Source of the DNA: Terriglobia bacterium
Lineage (GTDB): Bacteria; Acidobacteriota; Terriglobia; UBA7540
Assembly (NCBI GenBank): GCA_035712365.1
Contig: DASTAW010000003.1
Span: 62,001 to 126,000 of the forward strand
Direction of reading: 5' to 3'
DNA length: 64,000 bases
Shown one piece after another: positions 9,743 through 18,916 of this stretch. The first letter of the stretch is position 1. Every line of letters starts with the position of its first letter. The notes below the pieces were generated by a model that saw only the letters and a list, made by a program, of their open reading frames with translations, was not told the DNA's origin and did no database searches. A program made the position numbers and the translations under genes.

Positions 9743-10561
9743 TCAACTGGCTTTCTTGCGGGCTTTTTGCCGGGATTCTTTGGCGGACCGGCGTGCCTGT
9801 TCTTGTTCCGCCAGGCTTTTCTTGAGCGCATCCATCATGTTGATGACTGGAGCCGGTTTTCGTTCGGCGGTGACAGGGACTTGTTTGCCCTTCAACTTGG
9901 CCTCCACCAAAGCCTGCAGTTGTTCCTGGTATTTGTCGTGATACTGCTCCGGTTGGAAGTGTCCGGAAAGGTTGTCGATCAGTTCCTTCGCCAATTTGAG
10001 TTCCTGCTTGTTCACTTCACCGTCCTGCTGGCCGTATTCCGCCACCTCACGGATCTCATTGGCAAAATACATCGTGTGGAGGGTCAAGCCGTGAGTGCGA
10101 GGACGAATCACCACCAGGTACGAACGCTGGTACATAACGAACGTCGCTATGGCCGCCTTGTTGGTCTGCTCCAGGGTCTCAACCAGGAGCCTGTAAGGTT
10201 TTCCACCTGACTTATCGGGCACCGCCAGATAGGAAGTTTCGTAGTAAAGCGGGTCGATTTCCGAAAGCTCCACAAACTCGCTGATCTCCATGGTGCCGCC
10301 GGTCTCCGGCTTCATCTTTTCGATCTCTTCCTTGTCAATCAGCAAGTATCTTCCCTTTTCGTATTCATAACCCTTGACGACTTCTGAATTGTCAACTTGC
10401 CGATTACAGTGAGGACAGTAAAGTGGACGCTGCAGCCTGGTCTGGCAGGCTTTGTGGATCTGATGAAATTCGATTTTTTCTTTTCGGGCAGCAGGATACA
10501 GCTTTATTGGAATGGAGACTAAGCCGAAGGTGATGTGCCCTTTCCACGTCGTCGAAGGCAT
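9743..10561 (-). CDS. ku: Bacterial Ku, NHEJ DNA-end-binding protein
   Basis: The ATG at 10561 (MPSTTWKGHITFGLVSIPI) follows GGAGGAG and gives 272 residues, normal for bacterial Ku. The Ku core is clear: WKGHITFGLVSIPIKLY at the start, then RYLLIDKEEIEKMKPE and ELKLAKELIDNLSGHF. The C-terminus is Lys/Arg-rich (about residues 240-272), as in many Ku proteins that bind DNA and recruit LigD. Ku homodimers encircle broken DNA ends in non-homologous end joining. The gene follows ligD by about 100 bp, forming a two-gene repair operon. Confidence 0.95.
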   Translation of the reverse strand: MPSTTWKGHITFGLVSIPIKLYPAARKEKIEFHQIHKACQTRLQRPLYCPHCNRQVDNSEVVKGYEYEKGRYLLIDKEEIEKMKPETGGTMEISEFVELSEIDPLYYETSYLAVPDKSGGKPYRLLVETLEQTNKAAIATFVMYQRSYLVVIRPRTHGLTLHTMYFANEIREVAEYGQQDGEVNKQELKLAKELIDNLSGHFQPEQYHDKYQEQLQALVEAKLKGKQVPVTAERKPAPVINMMDALKKSLAEQEQARRSAKESRQKARKKAS

Positions 10562-10659
10562 AACTCTCCTCCGCTCTATTACGCCAGATGGGATGTTTGG
10601 CGACACCAAAAGGATTCAGGCCGGAGTCCAGTTATCGTGCCGGGGCTTGTCGAAATCTC

Positions 10660-13293
10660 TTACCGGGAACTCTGCTTGAGCCGGGCATCCAGCAGGTCGA
10701 TGGCCTTCGTCAGCGGCTGGGGCGCTTTCCAGAAGTCTTTCCAAAGGTCGCCTTTCTTCTCCAGACGCTTGAATATGGAATTCAGGTTGAATCGCTCTGG
10801 TTTCAGACTGCCGGTCAGCTCATCGGATGAGACCGGGCAGGAAATCGATGCTCCGGGCACCGCCCGCAGGGAGTATGGAGCTGCAAGAGAACGGCCGTAG
10901 GAATTCTGTGCGGCATCGATCAGAACGGTGCCGGCTTTGCGCTCTGATACCCTGCGATTGCTCGTGACCAATGCTGCTCTCTTCCCTGACGCGACCTGTC
11001 CGACGATTTCCGCGAAATTTCGGACCTGCTCATAGTCATATTCTCTTTTGATGGGCACGTAGATGTGAAATCCTGTCGCGCCGGAAGTCTTGAGAAACGC
11101 GCGTACTCCAAGCTCGGTGAGTACCCGATAAATTTCCCGCGCTATGGTGATGACCGTTTTGAAGCTGGTCCTTTCGCTCGGATCGAGATCGAAGAAAAAG
11201 TAGTCAGGGTGTTTCAGATCATCCCGGCGGCTGAACCAGGGATTATGGTCGATGCAGCCCAAATTGGTGAGGAACAGAAGAGAGGCGCCGTCCTGCGCGA
11301 GGAAGTAGTGAGTGACCTCTCCGTTTTCCTCGGATCTAACTGCGACGGTTTCCATCCAGGACGGGTAGGTCTCGCCAGCTTCTTTCTGGAAAAATGCTTT
11401 CCCTCCGGCGCCATCCGGATAGCGGCGCAGGACCAAGGGCCGGTCTCGTAGAAAAGGTAGAACCAACGGCGCCACCCGGTAGTAATAGGCAATCACGTCA
11501 CGCTTGGTATGGCCGGTTTTCGGATAATAAATTTTGTTCAGATGTGTCAATCGCAGCGGCTTGCCGTCGAGCTTGATGTTGATGTCGTCGCGGCGGCCGT
11601 GGAATAGCTCATGTTCAATGTCGCGCTTTCTCGTGAGCGTTCCGTTGGTGGGGGTGCGGCGGGTGGACCGCGATTCCTTCGGATGCGCCGGCTGGATGCT
11701 GGGCCCCGGTCGTTGTGCCTTGGGCGATGCCTCGGTTTCAAACCGGCATTCCCGTGGATTATGGTCCGGCAACAGGCCGAGGAAAACGGGCGACCGCAGG
11801 CGTTTCTCGCGGGTCCAGTTGGCATATCTGATTCGCGCGACCAGCTTGGGTTTAATCCAGTAAGCCTTCTCTTTTGTCTCCGGGCGTTCTTGAAATGGGC
11901 AATGCTGGGTCCGCAGGCGCTCCATCAGGTCAAAAATCTTTTTTCGATACCCTTGGTCAAACCCGGTTCCCACACCACCGACGTAGAGCAACTTGCGGTC
12001 ACTGTAAAGTCCGAGCAGAAGCGCGCCAAAATGCGTTCTGCCGCCTCGCGGAGCCGTGTAGCCTCCAACCACGGCGTCCAGTTCCTCGACAGTCTTGAAC
12101 TTTTGCCATTGGCTGGTGCGCTCGCCGGGGTATAGACTCCGCATCTGTTTCGCGATAACGCCCTCGAGCCCTTTCTTTTTGGCCAGGTCGAAGAGTTCCT
12201 TTCCTTTCTCAATCTGGTGGTCCGAATACATAATGGGCGGGGTGAATTCGATGGCGTCTCGGAGCAACTTTTTGCGCTCGGCCAGGGCAGCGCGCCGGAG
12301 GTCATATCCGTCACAGTAGAGCAGGTCGAAAACAAAGTAGGTGACCGGATTTTGTTTCACCAGCGAAGGCGAAGGGTTGCTAACGTTCATCCGTGACTGC
12401 AGGCGCTCAAAGTCGCTATGCCCCGATTCGTCCAGAACGACAATTTCCCCGTCAAGGATGGCCTCTTTAACTCGCAGACGCTGGGGGAGCCCCGCAAGTT
12501 CCGGGTAATTGGATGTGATGTTCTGGTCCCGGCGCGACCGAAGCTGCAGGCGCTTCTTATCTACCCGGGCCAGGGCGCGGACGCCATCCCATTTGATCTC
12601 GAACAACCAATCAGGGTCGGAGAATGGACGCTCGGCAAGAACTGCCAATGTGGGCGAGACATGGGACGGTATTGGCGCTTTGCGCGCGCCTTCCACGGAC
12701 TCGGGCGAAACTCTGCCGAATGGCTGGACATCCTCCTCTATTTCACGAATGCTGCGGCCGGAGATGACGGATTCACCGCGATCGTCAATGTTCCAGCGTG
12801 GATCGGCTGAGGCATCCCGGTGCTTGATCATCAGCCATGATTTGCCGTCCTTGCTTTGCCGCGAGGTCCTAACCAGGACGAATCCGCCGTGCAGTTTTCG
12901 GCCGTGCAGCACGAACTTGATCTCACCCCTGGTGATCTGTCGTTCGGCGTCGAGGCCGTCCTCCACCTCGTAGGTCCCGTTGTCCCATACTTCAACGGGT
13001 CCCGCGCCATAGTTGTTCTCCGGGATGACGCCTTCGAAATCGATATAATCGAGCGGATGATCTTCCGTCTGGATGGCCAGCCTTTTGTCGCCGGGATTCA
13101 TTGACGGCCCCTTGGGCACGGCCCATGAAACCAGCACTCCTCCAACCTCCAGCCGAAAATCGTAGTGCAGGCGTGATGCGTCGTGCTTCTGGACTACGAA
13201 ACGGTTTCTGCCTGAACGCATGCGGCGAGTTCCGGAGGGCTCTGACGTTTTCCGAAAATCTCTTTTGTTCTTGTATGCGCTGAGCTTAGCCAT
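10660..13293 (-). CDS. ligD: ATP-dependent DNA ligase D (phosphoesterase-ligase-polymerase)
   Basis: This 877-residue multidomain enzyme completes bacterial end joining. Domain order is read as: 3'-phosphoesterase (about residues 30-160, with HDASRLHYDFRLE and NNYGAGPVEVWD), ATP-dependent ligase (about 215-520, nucleotidyl lysine K234 in EIKWDGVRAL), then primase-polymerase (about 590-870, with FFFDLDPSE carrying metal-binding aspartates). This PE-Lig-Pol order differs from the Pol-PE-Lig order of mycobacterial LigD but is known in other phyla. The ku gene lies just downstream on the same strand. Confidence 0.95.
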   Translation of the reverse strand: MAKLSAYKNKRDFRKTSEPSGTRRMRSGRNRFVVQKHDASRLHYDFRLEVGGVLVSWAVPKGPSMNPGDKRLAIQTEDHPLDYIDFEGVIPENNYGAGPVEVWDNGTYEVEDGLDAERQITRGEIKFVLHGRKLHGGFVLVRTSRQSKDGKSWLMIKHRDASADPRWNIDDRGESVISGRSIREIEEDVQPFGRVSPESVEGARKAPIPSHVSPTLAVLAERPFSDPDWLFEIKWDGVRALARVDKKRLQLRSRRDQNITSNYPELAGLPQRLRVKEAILDGEIVVLDESGHSDFERLQSRMNVSNPSPSLVKQNPVTYFVFDLLYCDGYDLRRAALAERKKLLRDAIEFTPPIMYSDHQIEKGKELFDLAKKKGLEGVIAKQMRSLYPGERTSQWQKFKTVEELDAVVGGYTAPRGGRTHFGALLLGLYSDRKLLYVGGVGTGFDQGYRKKIFDLMERLRTQHCPFQERPETKEKAYWIKPKLVARIRYANWTREKRLRSPVFLGLLPDHNPRECRFETEASPKAQRPGPSIQPAHPKESRSTRRTPTNGTLTRKRDIEHELFHGRRDDINIKLDGKPLRLTHLNKIYYPKTGHTKRDVIAYYYRVAPLVLPFLRDRPLVLRRYPDGAGGKAFFQKEAGETYPSWMETVAVRSEENGEVTHYFLAQDGASLLFLTNLGCIDHNPWFSRRDDLKHPDYFFFDLDPSERTSFKTVITIAREIYRVLTELGVRAFLKTSGATGFHIYVPIKREYDYEQVRNFAEIVGQVASGKRAALVTSNRRVSERKAGTVLIDAAQNSYGRSLAAPYSLRAVPGASISCPVSSDELTGSLKPERFNLNSIFKRLEKKGDLWKDFWKAPQPLTKAIDLLDARLKQSSR

Positions 13294-13418
13294 AGCATTG
13301 CCCCGCCCGCTGCCTTCCGGCAGAACTCATCAATTCAGCGTGGCTTCCTGAGAGTAAGATGCAGATAGGGGCCAGAATGGGACTAGTTCAATAAGGCAGC
13401 CGCTAAAGGGGTTCCGGG

Positions 13419-14828
13419 GTGGGTAGCCATGACGCAATCGTCGTAGGCTCTGGGCCAAACGGGCTGGCCGCTGCCATCCGGCTGGCGCAGGCGGGTCTAT
13501 CGGTGCTGGTGCTCGAAGCTCAGCCTCGCATCGGCGGAGGGGCCCAGACCATGGAACTGACGCTGCCGGGTTTTCTGCATGATGTCTGCTCGGCGGTGCA
13601 TCCTCTTGCCGCAAGTTCCCCTTTTTTCAGCTCACTTCCGCTGCCGTCCCATGGATTGCAATGGATTCAGCCACCACTGGCGCTCGCACACCCGCTTGAC
13701 GATGGTACGGCGGCCATCCTGTCGAGGTCCATGGAAGAAACCTGCGGGCCGCTCGGGTCTGACGCTGACCAATATTGCCGATTGATGTCGCCTCTGGCTG
13801 CGAACTGGTCTGATCTTATTCAGGATGTGCTGGGGCCGCCGCGGGCTCCGAGGCATCCCCTGACCCTGGCGCGCTTTGGCTGGAATGCCTGGCGGGACGT
13901 CAAGAGTTTGGCCGGAAGGTTCAGAGGCCCGCACGCCAAGGCCCTCCTTGCAGGTATTGCCGCCCACTCCATGCTTCCTCTGGAGCGCGGCCCCAGCGCC
14001 GCCTTTGCCTTATTGTTGGGGGCCGCCGGACACGCGGTTGGCTGGCCCATCGCGCGCGGTGGGTCACAGGCCATTGCAAATGCCCTGGCCGGTCATCTGC
14101 GCTCCCTGGGTGGCGAGATCCGAACCGGGGAAAGCGTGAAGAGCGTGGAGGAACTGGCGGCGGCCAAGGTCATCCTGTGCGATGTGTCGCCACGCCAACT
14201 TCTCGCGATGGCTGGCGCCCGGATCAGGCCTCGCTACCGCCGGTGCCTGGAGCAATTTGAGTACGGCCCTGGGGTATACAAGGTTGACTGGGCGCTTGCA
14301 GGACCGATTCCGTGGACGGCCAAGGTCTGCCATGCAGCAGGCACGGTCCATCTGGGAGGAACGTTTGAAGAAATTGAGAATTCAGAAAGAGCAATTTGGC
14401 GGGGCGAGATCGATCCTCATCCGTTCGTCATTCTGTCGCAACCCTCTTCATTCGATCCAAGCCGCGCTCCGGGTTCCAAACACGTCGCCTGGGCCTACTG
14501 CCATGTTCCAAACGGATCCACTGTGGAGATGGTTGAGACCATCGAGAACCAGATCGAGCGTTTCGCGCCAGGGTTCCGCCGGCTGGTTCTTGCCCGCCAC
14601 ACCATGGACCCTGCCGCGCTCGAGCGCCACAATCCAAATCTGGTCGGAGGCAGCATCAACGGCGGCGCTCAGACCTACAGGCAGGCTATTCTGCGGCCGA
14701 GCTACAAGTTGTATGGGACTTCTGCACGAGGGATTTATCTCTGTTCGGCTTCGACTCCTCCCGGCGGGGGCGTGCATGGCATGTGCGGCTATTACGCGGC
14801 TCAAAAAGCTCTGCGCGATCTAAGCTAA
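13419..14828 (+). CDS. Phytoene-desaturase-like FAD-dependent oxidoreductase
   Basis: The product (469 residues, GTG start) opens with a dinucleotide-binding fold (DAIVVGSGPNGLAAAIRLA, then VLEAQPRIGGGAQT). It ends with the typical C-terminal FAD motif (GIYLCSASTPPGGGVHGMCG). This is the pattern of NAD(P)/FAD oxidoreductases related to carotenoid desaturases and PYROXD2. No carotenoid genes are nearby, so a role in carotenoid synthesis is not supported. It is transcribed away from ligD; the 125 bp between them must hold both promoters. Confidence 0.85.
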   Translation: MGSHDAIVVGSGPNGLAAAIRLAQAGLSVLVLEAQPRIGGGAQTMELTLPGFLHDVCSAVHPLAASSPFFSSLPLPSHGLQWIQPPLALAHPLDDGTAAILSRSMEETCGPLGSDADQYCRLMSPLAANWSDLIQDVLGPPRAPRHPLTLARFGWNAWRDVKSLAGRFRGPHAKALLAGIAAHSMLPLERGPSAAFALLLGAAGHAVGWPIARGGSQAIANALAGHLRSLGGEIRTGESVKSVEELAAAKVILCDVSPRQLLAMAGARIRPRYRRCLEQFEYGPGVYKVDWALAGPIPWTAKVCHAAGTVHLGGTFEEIENSERAIWRGEIDPHPFVILSQPSSFDPSRAPGSKHVAWAYCHVPNGSTVEMVETIENQIERFAPGFRRLVLARHTMDPAALERHNPNLVGGSINGGAQTYRQAILRPSYKLYGTSARGIYLCSASTPPGGGVHGMCGYYAAQKALRDLS

Positions 14829-15041
14829 AAAGAATGGCCTTGTTCCCTTCCTAGTAATTCTACGTATCAACCGAATACGATCTTTAACGAATTGTAATGA
14901 GGCCATGAGGCACCTATAGTCAGGTCGTAGCTGTGACAAAAGGCGGAAGTTATTGCTGGCCATGCAGGCGCCTTGCCTACGGCGGCTGTTTTTGCCGAGC
15001 CTGACGCTGAGCGATGCCGGTTCGCCAGAAAGAGGTCAACC

Positions 15042-15605
15042 ATGGCTGAGAAAACGATCGCAAGCTTCGGTCTCTATCCAACTTACGCCGATTTGGAAAA
15101 CGCTATCAGGTCTTTCAGCACTGAGGGCTTTCGCGATGCTGATATTTCGGTGCTCATGCCAAAGAACCTGGGTTCAAAGCACCTGGCTCCGGCGGAATCC
15201 ACAAAAGCTCCGGAAATCGCCTCAGGGGCAGCGTACGACGGCGCCCTGTCGTGGTTTACCGCCATTGGCGTTCTGGCCATTCCGGGCGCAGGGCCATTTC
15301 TTGCAGCCGGCCCGATCGTGGCTGCGTTTACAGGGACGGAATCGGTGGGCGTTACGAGAGGAATTGCGGGAGCTCTCGGCGGGCTGGGAATCCTCAACTT
15401 CGAAGCCAGGCGCCTAGAAAGGCACATCTGGAACGGCCAGATCTTTGTTTCCGTCGATTGCGAGGGCACCGATTGCGTCAGGCGAGCCACCGAGATATTG
15501 CAATCCACCGGCGCCAGCGATGTCTCGACCACACATGGGACCAGTGCTGGGTACGCCGGCACAGACCAGCCCCTGCGCCGGGGCGAGTCGGGTGACGCGA
15601 TTTAG
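15042..15605 (+). CDS. General stress protein 17M-like protein
   Basis: The ATG at 15042 follows AAAGAGG and gives 187 residues. The N-terminal part (IASFGLYPTYADLENAIRSF) looks like the ferredoxin-like fold of the 17M/YflT stress domain, which begins with a similar 'modify a parameter by index' strand-helix pattern. The middle is a glycine/alanine-rich hydrophobic hairpin (VLAIPGAGPFLAAGPIVAAF). Function is unknown. It heads a run of short stress-type genes, suggesting envelope or desiccation stress. Family call is tentative. Confidence 0.65.
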   Translation: MAEKTIASFGLYPTYADLENAIRSFSTEGFRDADISVLMPKNLGSKHLAPAESTKAPEIASGAAYDGALSWFTAIGVLAIPGAGPFLAAGPIVAAFTGTESVGVTRGIAGALGGLGILNFEARRLERHIWNGQIFVSVDCEGTDCVRRATEILQSTGASDVSTTHGTSAGYAGTDQPLRRGESGDAI

Positions 15606-15641
15606 GAAAAATCCTCCGTCACCTTCGAACAGCGAGGACAA

Positions 15642-15812
15642 GTGCTCTACTACACAGTTGTTTTTCTCATCATCGCGATCATTGCCGCCGTTCTCGGTTT
15701 TGGCCTGTTGGCCTACGCGGCGGCCACCATCGCGAAGATTCTATTCTTCGTGTTTCTCATCCTTTTCCTGCTCACTCTGATCAAACATCTCTCTCGGCAC
15801 AGGGCGCATTAG
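15642..15812 (+). CDS. DUF1328 (YtjA-type) small membrane protein
   Basis: A 56-residue ORF starting at GTG 15642, 36 bp after the 17M-like gene. It has two hydrophobic helices ([18 protein letters not shown] and [17 protein letters not shown]) and a basic C-terminus (KHLSRHRAH). This is the layout of the DUF1328/YtjA small inner-membrane proteins, frequent next to csbD in stress loci. A GAGG lies just upstream. Function unknown. Confidence 0.8.
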   Translation: MLYYTVVFLIIAIIAAVLGFGLLAYAAATIAKILFFVFLILFLLTLIKHLSRHRAH

Positions 15813-15853
15813 GTTGCGATGCGCAGATCCCATGAAGAAAGGAGATTCCAGAA

Positions 15854-16063
15854 TTGAACTGGGACCGCGTTGAAGGAAAATGGAAGCAAATGCGAGGAGC
15901 GGCAAGAGCAAAATGGGGCAGGTTGACGGATGACGATCTTGACCTGATCGCCGGCCACAGAGATCAACTGATCGGAAGATTGCAGGAACGCTACGGCATT
16001 GCCAGGGATGAAGCGGAGAAGCAAACCGACGACTGGGCTGCGTCTACGGTCGAAGATTGTTAG
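15854..16063 (+). CDS. CsbD-family stress protein
   Basis: A 69-residue soluble protein starting at TTG 15854, with AAAGGAG about ten bases upstream. The sequence NWDRVEGKWKQMRG...DDDLDLIAGHRDQLIGRLQERYG is the CsbD signature. CsbD-type proteins are induced by general or envelope stress; their molecular role is unknown. The start codon is inferred from the conserved NWD beginning of the family. Confidence 0.88.
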   Translation: MNWDRVEGKWKQMRGAARAKWGRLTDDDLDLIAGHRDQLIGRLQERYGIARDEAEKQTDDWAASTVEDC

Positions 16064-16183
16064 GGGCAAGCTCGCCCCGGTAGAGGGCAGGCAGTAGCGT
16101 GGAGCACAAAAGTGGGGCAGCGTCCTGGACAGCGATCCTGCGGTTCGCAGTCAAGCAGGACATGCGGCAGAAAGGAGACACTG

Positions 16184-16339
16184 ATGCTCGGCACGGTCGT
16201 GGTGGTCATTTTGCTCCTGTTACTGATTGGCGCCTTACCGTCCTGGCCCTACAGCCGCCGCTGGGGTTATTACCCAAGCGGCGGACTCGGTCTTCTTCTT
16301 GTCATTCTGCTGATTCTCTTGCTGTTCGGATGGTGGTGA
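16184..16339 (+). CDS. DUF3309-type small membrane protein
   Basis: A 51-residue protein from ATG 16184 with AAAGGAG seven bases upstream. Two hydrophobic segments flank a polar middle (LPSWPYSRRWGYYPSGG), the hallmark of the DUF3309 family. These are predicted inner-membrane micro-proteins of unknown role found beside csbD-type genes. Confidence 0.8.
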   Translation: MLGTVVVVILLLLLIGALPSWPYSRRWGYYPSGGLGLLLVILLILLLFGWW

Positions 16340-16511
16340 GACGCTTTCGCCGTCTGGACCGAAACCCAATACAGGGTTCCTGTTTCGAGTCCGAAAGCAG
16401 GCGAGGCCCAAGAGACCGACGAGCAAGCAAGCGCGGCGCATGCGTCCGGTGGGTTCGAGCAATGCCCCATCGATCAAGCGCCTGGCGCAACATCCGCCTG
16501 GAGGTTTAAAG

Positions 16512-16694
16512 ATGCCATTAGAACGTCGCTGCCTCATCACGGACTGCGATTGTCCTGGCTATGCCTTCGACATGGATAACTACGAAGGGACGGAGCAAGA
16601 GATCGTAGAGACCGAGCGGGATGAACTGCAGCTCTACTGTTCATTGTGCGGTCATGCCGAGGAGGAACATGAAATGACGCGCTCCGATGAATGA
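16512..16694 (+). CDS. Small acidic Cys-rich protein
   Basis: A 60-residue protein starts at ATG 16512 with GGAGG seven bases upstream. Cysteines occur as CLITDCDC near the start and CSLCGH near the end, with several His and many Asp/Glu. The pairs could bind one zinc or an iron-sulfur centre. I do not recognise the family. The good ribosome site and position in the stress-gene run support a real gene. Confidence 0.6.
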   Translation: MPLERRCLITDCDCPGYAFDMDNYEGTEQEIVETERDELQLYCSLCGHAEEEHEMTRSDE

Positions 16695-16877
16695 GTGGCT
16701 GTAGCTTAAGGGCCTTATTTTCAAGACCCCTGAATGGCCGCAGCCAACCATCAGGAGCCCTCGCCTGGGCGCCGCGTTCATCCTGCTGATCGGGTTCGAA
16801 TAATGTACAATTGACCCTGACTCTCCAGAGTGTCTTCGCGACTCGTGAAGGCGCTACCCGCCTGAAGGAAAACGTCC

Positions 16878-17423
16878 ATGACACCTGACAAATCGCAAGG
16901 TATGGCGCCATTATCGCGGAAGCAGAACCTTGTTATTTCAACCTTGGGCGAAGGCGCGCTGATATTGGTCCTTGCTGCCATCGCCTGGATCACGCATGGG
17001 CCCTACATTTTCGCGAGCCTGGGCCCTACGGCGTATGAGCAGGTTGAACTGCCGCGATCCAGGTCCTCGCGACCCTACAACATCATCACAGGCCACCTGG
17101 TGGCGCTGGGCTCCGGGCTTTTCATGTTGTGGGTCCTGAATGCCTGGCACAGCCCGAACATACTGGCGCTCGGATACGTCTCCTCCCAGAGGCTGTGGGC
17201 GTCGGCCATCGCAGCCGCATTGACCGCAGGGATCACCCAGGCTCTTTACGCAAGCCAGCCGGCTTCACTGGCTACGTCCCTTCTCGTTACGCTGGGATTG
17301 ATGCAAACCCAGAGGGACGCCATGGCCATTGTTATTGGCGTGCTTCTCCTGACCTCTGTTGGCGAACCTATGAGAAGGCTGCTGGCACAGCATCCGCCTC
17401 TCGCCAAAAACCAGCCGTCGTAA
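16878..17423 (+). CDS. HPP-family integral membrane protein
   Basis: This 181-residue protein has four to five predicted transmembrane helices. It carries the HPP-family pattern FASLGPTAYE, then SRPYNIITGHLVALGSG, with SLATSLLVTLG further on. HPP proteins are membrane proteins, some linked to nitrite transport in chloroplasts and cyanobacteria. The literal HPP motif is replaced here (RPY). It closes the run of stress-type genes but has its own upstream region. Confidence 0.75.
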   Translation: MTPDKSQGMAPLSRKQNLVISTLGEGALILVLAAIAWITHGPYIFASLGPTAYEQVELPRSRSSRPYNIITGHLVALGSGLFMLWVLNAWHSPNILALGYVSSQRLWASAIAAALTAGITQALYASQPASLATSLLVTLGLMQTQRDAMAIVIGVLLLTSVGEPMRRLLAQHPPLAKNQPS

Positions 17424-17630
17424 TCTGGACCCATCATTTAAGCTCGAAAGCGGCCCCGGCCCGCCTTCCGATTGATATCCACCGGCTCTCTCCGGCCCCA
17501 AAATACAGTTGCAGGTTGCCTAAGGCTGTAGTAGTTTGCTGTTTAACTTGCGCGGCAATTTCGCGAAAGCCTCTGAAGACGATCCAGCTTGTTCAGGACC
17601 GATCCGGTCACGTTTCCATGGGAGTGTTCA

Positions 17631-18911
17631 ATGATGACTCGGCGTGAATGGTTGGCGGGGATGCTGGCCTCCGCTGCCGGACCCAAGGCATGGGCCAAAG
17701 TTGTTGCCGGCGTGGGAAAGGGAAACGCCCGGCCAAAGATTGCTGCGGTCACCACCATCTACTTCAAATATTCTCACACGCAGCATATTGTGGACCGCTT
17801 CCTGTTTGGGTACGGCTGGAACAGCCAGTGGCATCACCCGCCCATGGACCTGGTGGGCCTGTACGTTGACCAGGTGGGCAAGGACGATCTGGGCCGCGGG
17901 CGGGCCAAACTTTTTCCCAGCATGAAGCTTTACCCCACCATCGAGGAGACCCTCACACTGGGCGGCAGCAAGCTGGCCGTGGATGCCGTGCTCCTGGTCG
18001 GCGAGCATGGCCATTATCCTCAGAATGAAAAACACCAGACGCTTTACCCCCGCTATCAGTTCTTCGAGCAGATCATAAAGGTGTTCAAATCCAGCGGCCG
18101 CGTTGTGCCTGTTTACAATGACAAGCACCTTTCCTGGAACTGGGACTGGGCCCGGAAGATGTATGACACCTCGCGCGAGATGGGATTTCCGTTTATGGCC
18201 GGCTCGAGCCTGCCGGTCACCTGGCGCACGCCGTCGTTTGAAATGCCGTCCGAGGGCCGGGTGCGAGAGGCGGTTTGCGTGGCATACGGTGGAGTGGATA
18301 GCTACGATTTCCATGGCCTTGAAACGCTGCAATGCATGGTGGAACGGCGCACGGGCGGCGAGCAAGGCGTGAAATGGCTCCAAGCTTATCGTGGAGAGGA
18401 TTTCTGGAAAGCGTATCAGGAAGGCGTCTGGTCAAAAGACCTGATGAAAGCGGCCCTCTGCCGAAGCCACACGCTCACACCCGCCCGGCCAACCTTCAAC
18501 GACATCTACCCCACAGACGACGAGATGCGCCGGCTGGTGAAGGACCCCGTGGCCTATCACTACGAGCACCTGGACGGCGTGCGGTGCACCATGATGCTGA
18601 TGAACGGCCTCGTGCAGGATTTCAACTTCGCCGCCCGCATTGACGGCCGCCCGGGTATTTTCTCGACGCAGATGTATCTGCCCATGCCGCCCGGCCGCAC
18701 GACGCTGGCAAATTTCTTCAGCCCGCTGGTGCATCACATGGAAAAGATGATACTGACCGGCCGCACCTCCTACCCGGTGGAACGCACTCTGCTGACCACG
18801 GGCTTGACGGCGGCTGGAATGGAAAGCCTCTATCGCAAGGCGCGTTATGAAACGCCCCACCTGAAAATCAGCTACCAGTCAACAAAAGAATCCACTTTCT
18901 GGAGGACCTAG
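17631..18911 (+). CDS. Tat-exported protein of an unrecognised family, paralog 1
   Basis: The ATG pair at 17631/17634 yields a Tat leader (TRREWLAGMLASAAG). The mature part (about 400 residues) begins KIAAVTTIYFKYSHTQHIVD and contains PVYNDKHLSWNW and AGSSLPVTWR. I do not recognise the family. The opening strand-loop, an internal AVDAVLLVGEHG strand and overall size loosely recall Gfo/Idh-type oxidoreductases, but no clear glycine motif is present. It sits 5 bp before a second paralog without a leader, so an exported and a cytosolic version are made from one transcript. Confidence 0.75.
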   Translation: MMTRREWLAGMLASAAGPKAWAKVVAGVGKGNARPKIAAVTTIYFKYSHTQHIVDRFLFGYGWNSQWHHPPMDLVGLYVDQVGKDDLGRGRAKLFPSMKLYPTIEETLTLGGSKLAVDAVLLVGEHGHYPQNEKHQTLYPRYQFFEQIIKVFKSSGRVVPVYNDKHLSWNWDWARKMYDTSREMGFPFMAGSSLPVTWRTPSFEMPSEGRVREAVCVAYGGVDSYDFHGLETLQCMVERRTGGEQGVKWLQAYRGEDFWKAYQEGVWSKDLMKAALCRSHTLTPARPTFNDIYPTDDEMRRLVKDPVAYHYEHLDGVRCTMMLMNGLVQDFNFAARIDGRPGIFSTQMYLPMPPGRTTLANFFSPLVHHMEKMILTGRTSYPVERTLLTTGLTAAGMESLYRKARYETPHLKISYQSTKESTFWRT

Positions 18912-18916
18912 GCGCC

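Noticed and set aside
13419-14828. Carotenoid biosynthesis cluster
   Set aside because: Only one desaturase-like flavoprotein; no phytoene synthase or cyclase nearby.
16780-16810. GGGTTCGAAT resembling a tRNA T-arm
   Set aside because: No acceptor, D or anticodon arms can be fitted around it.
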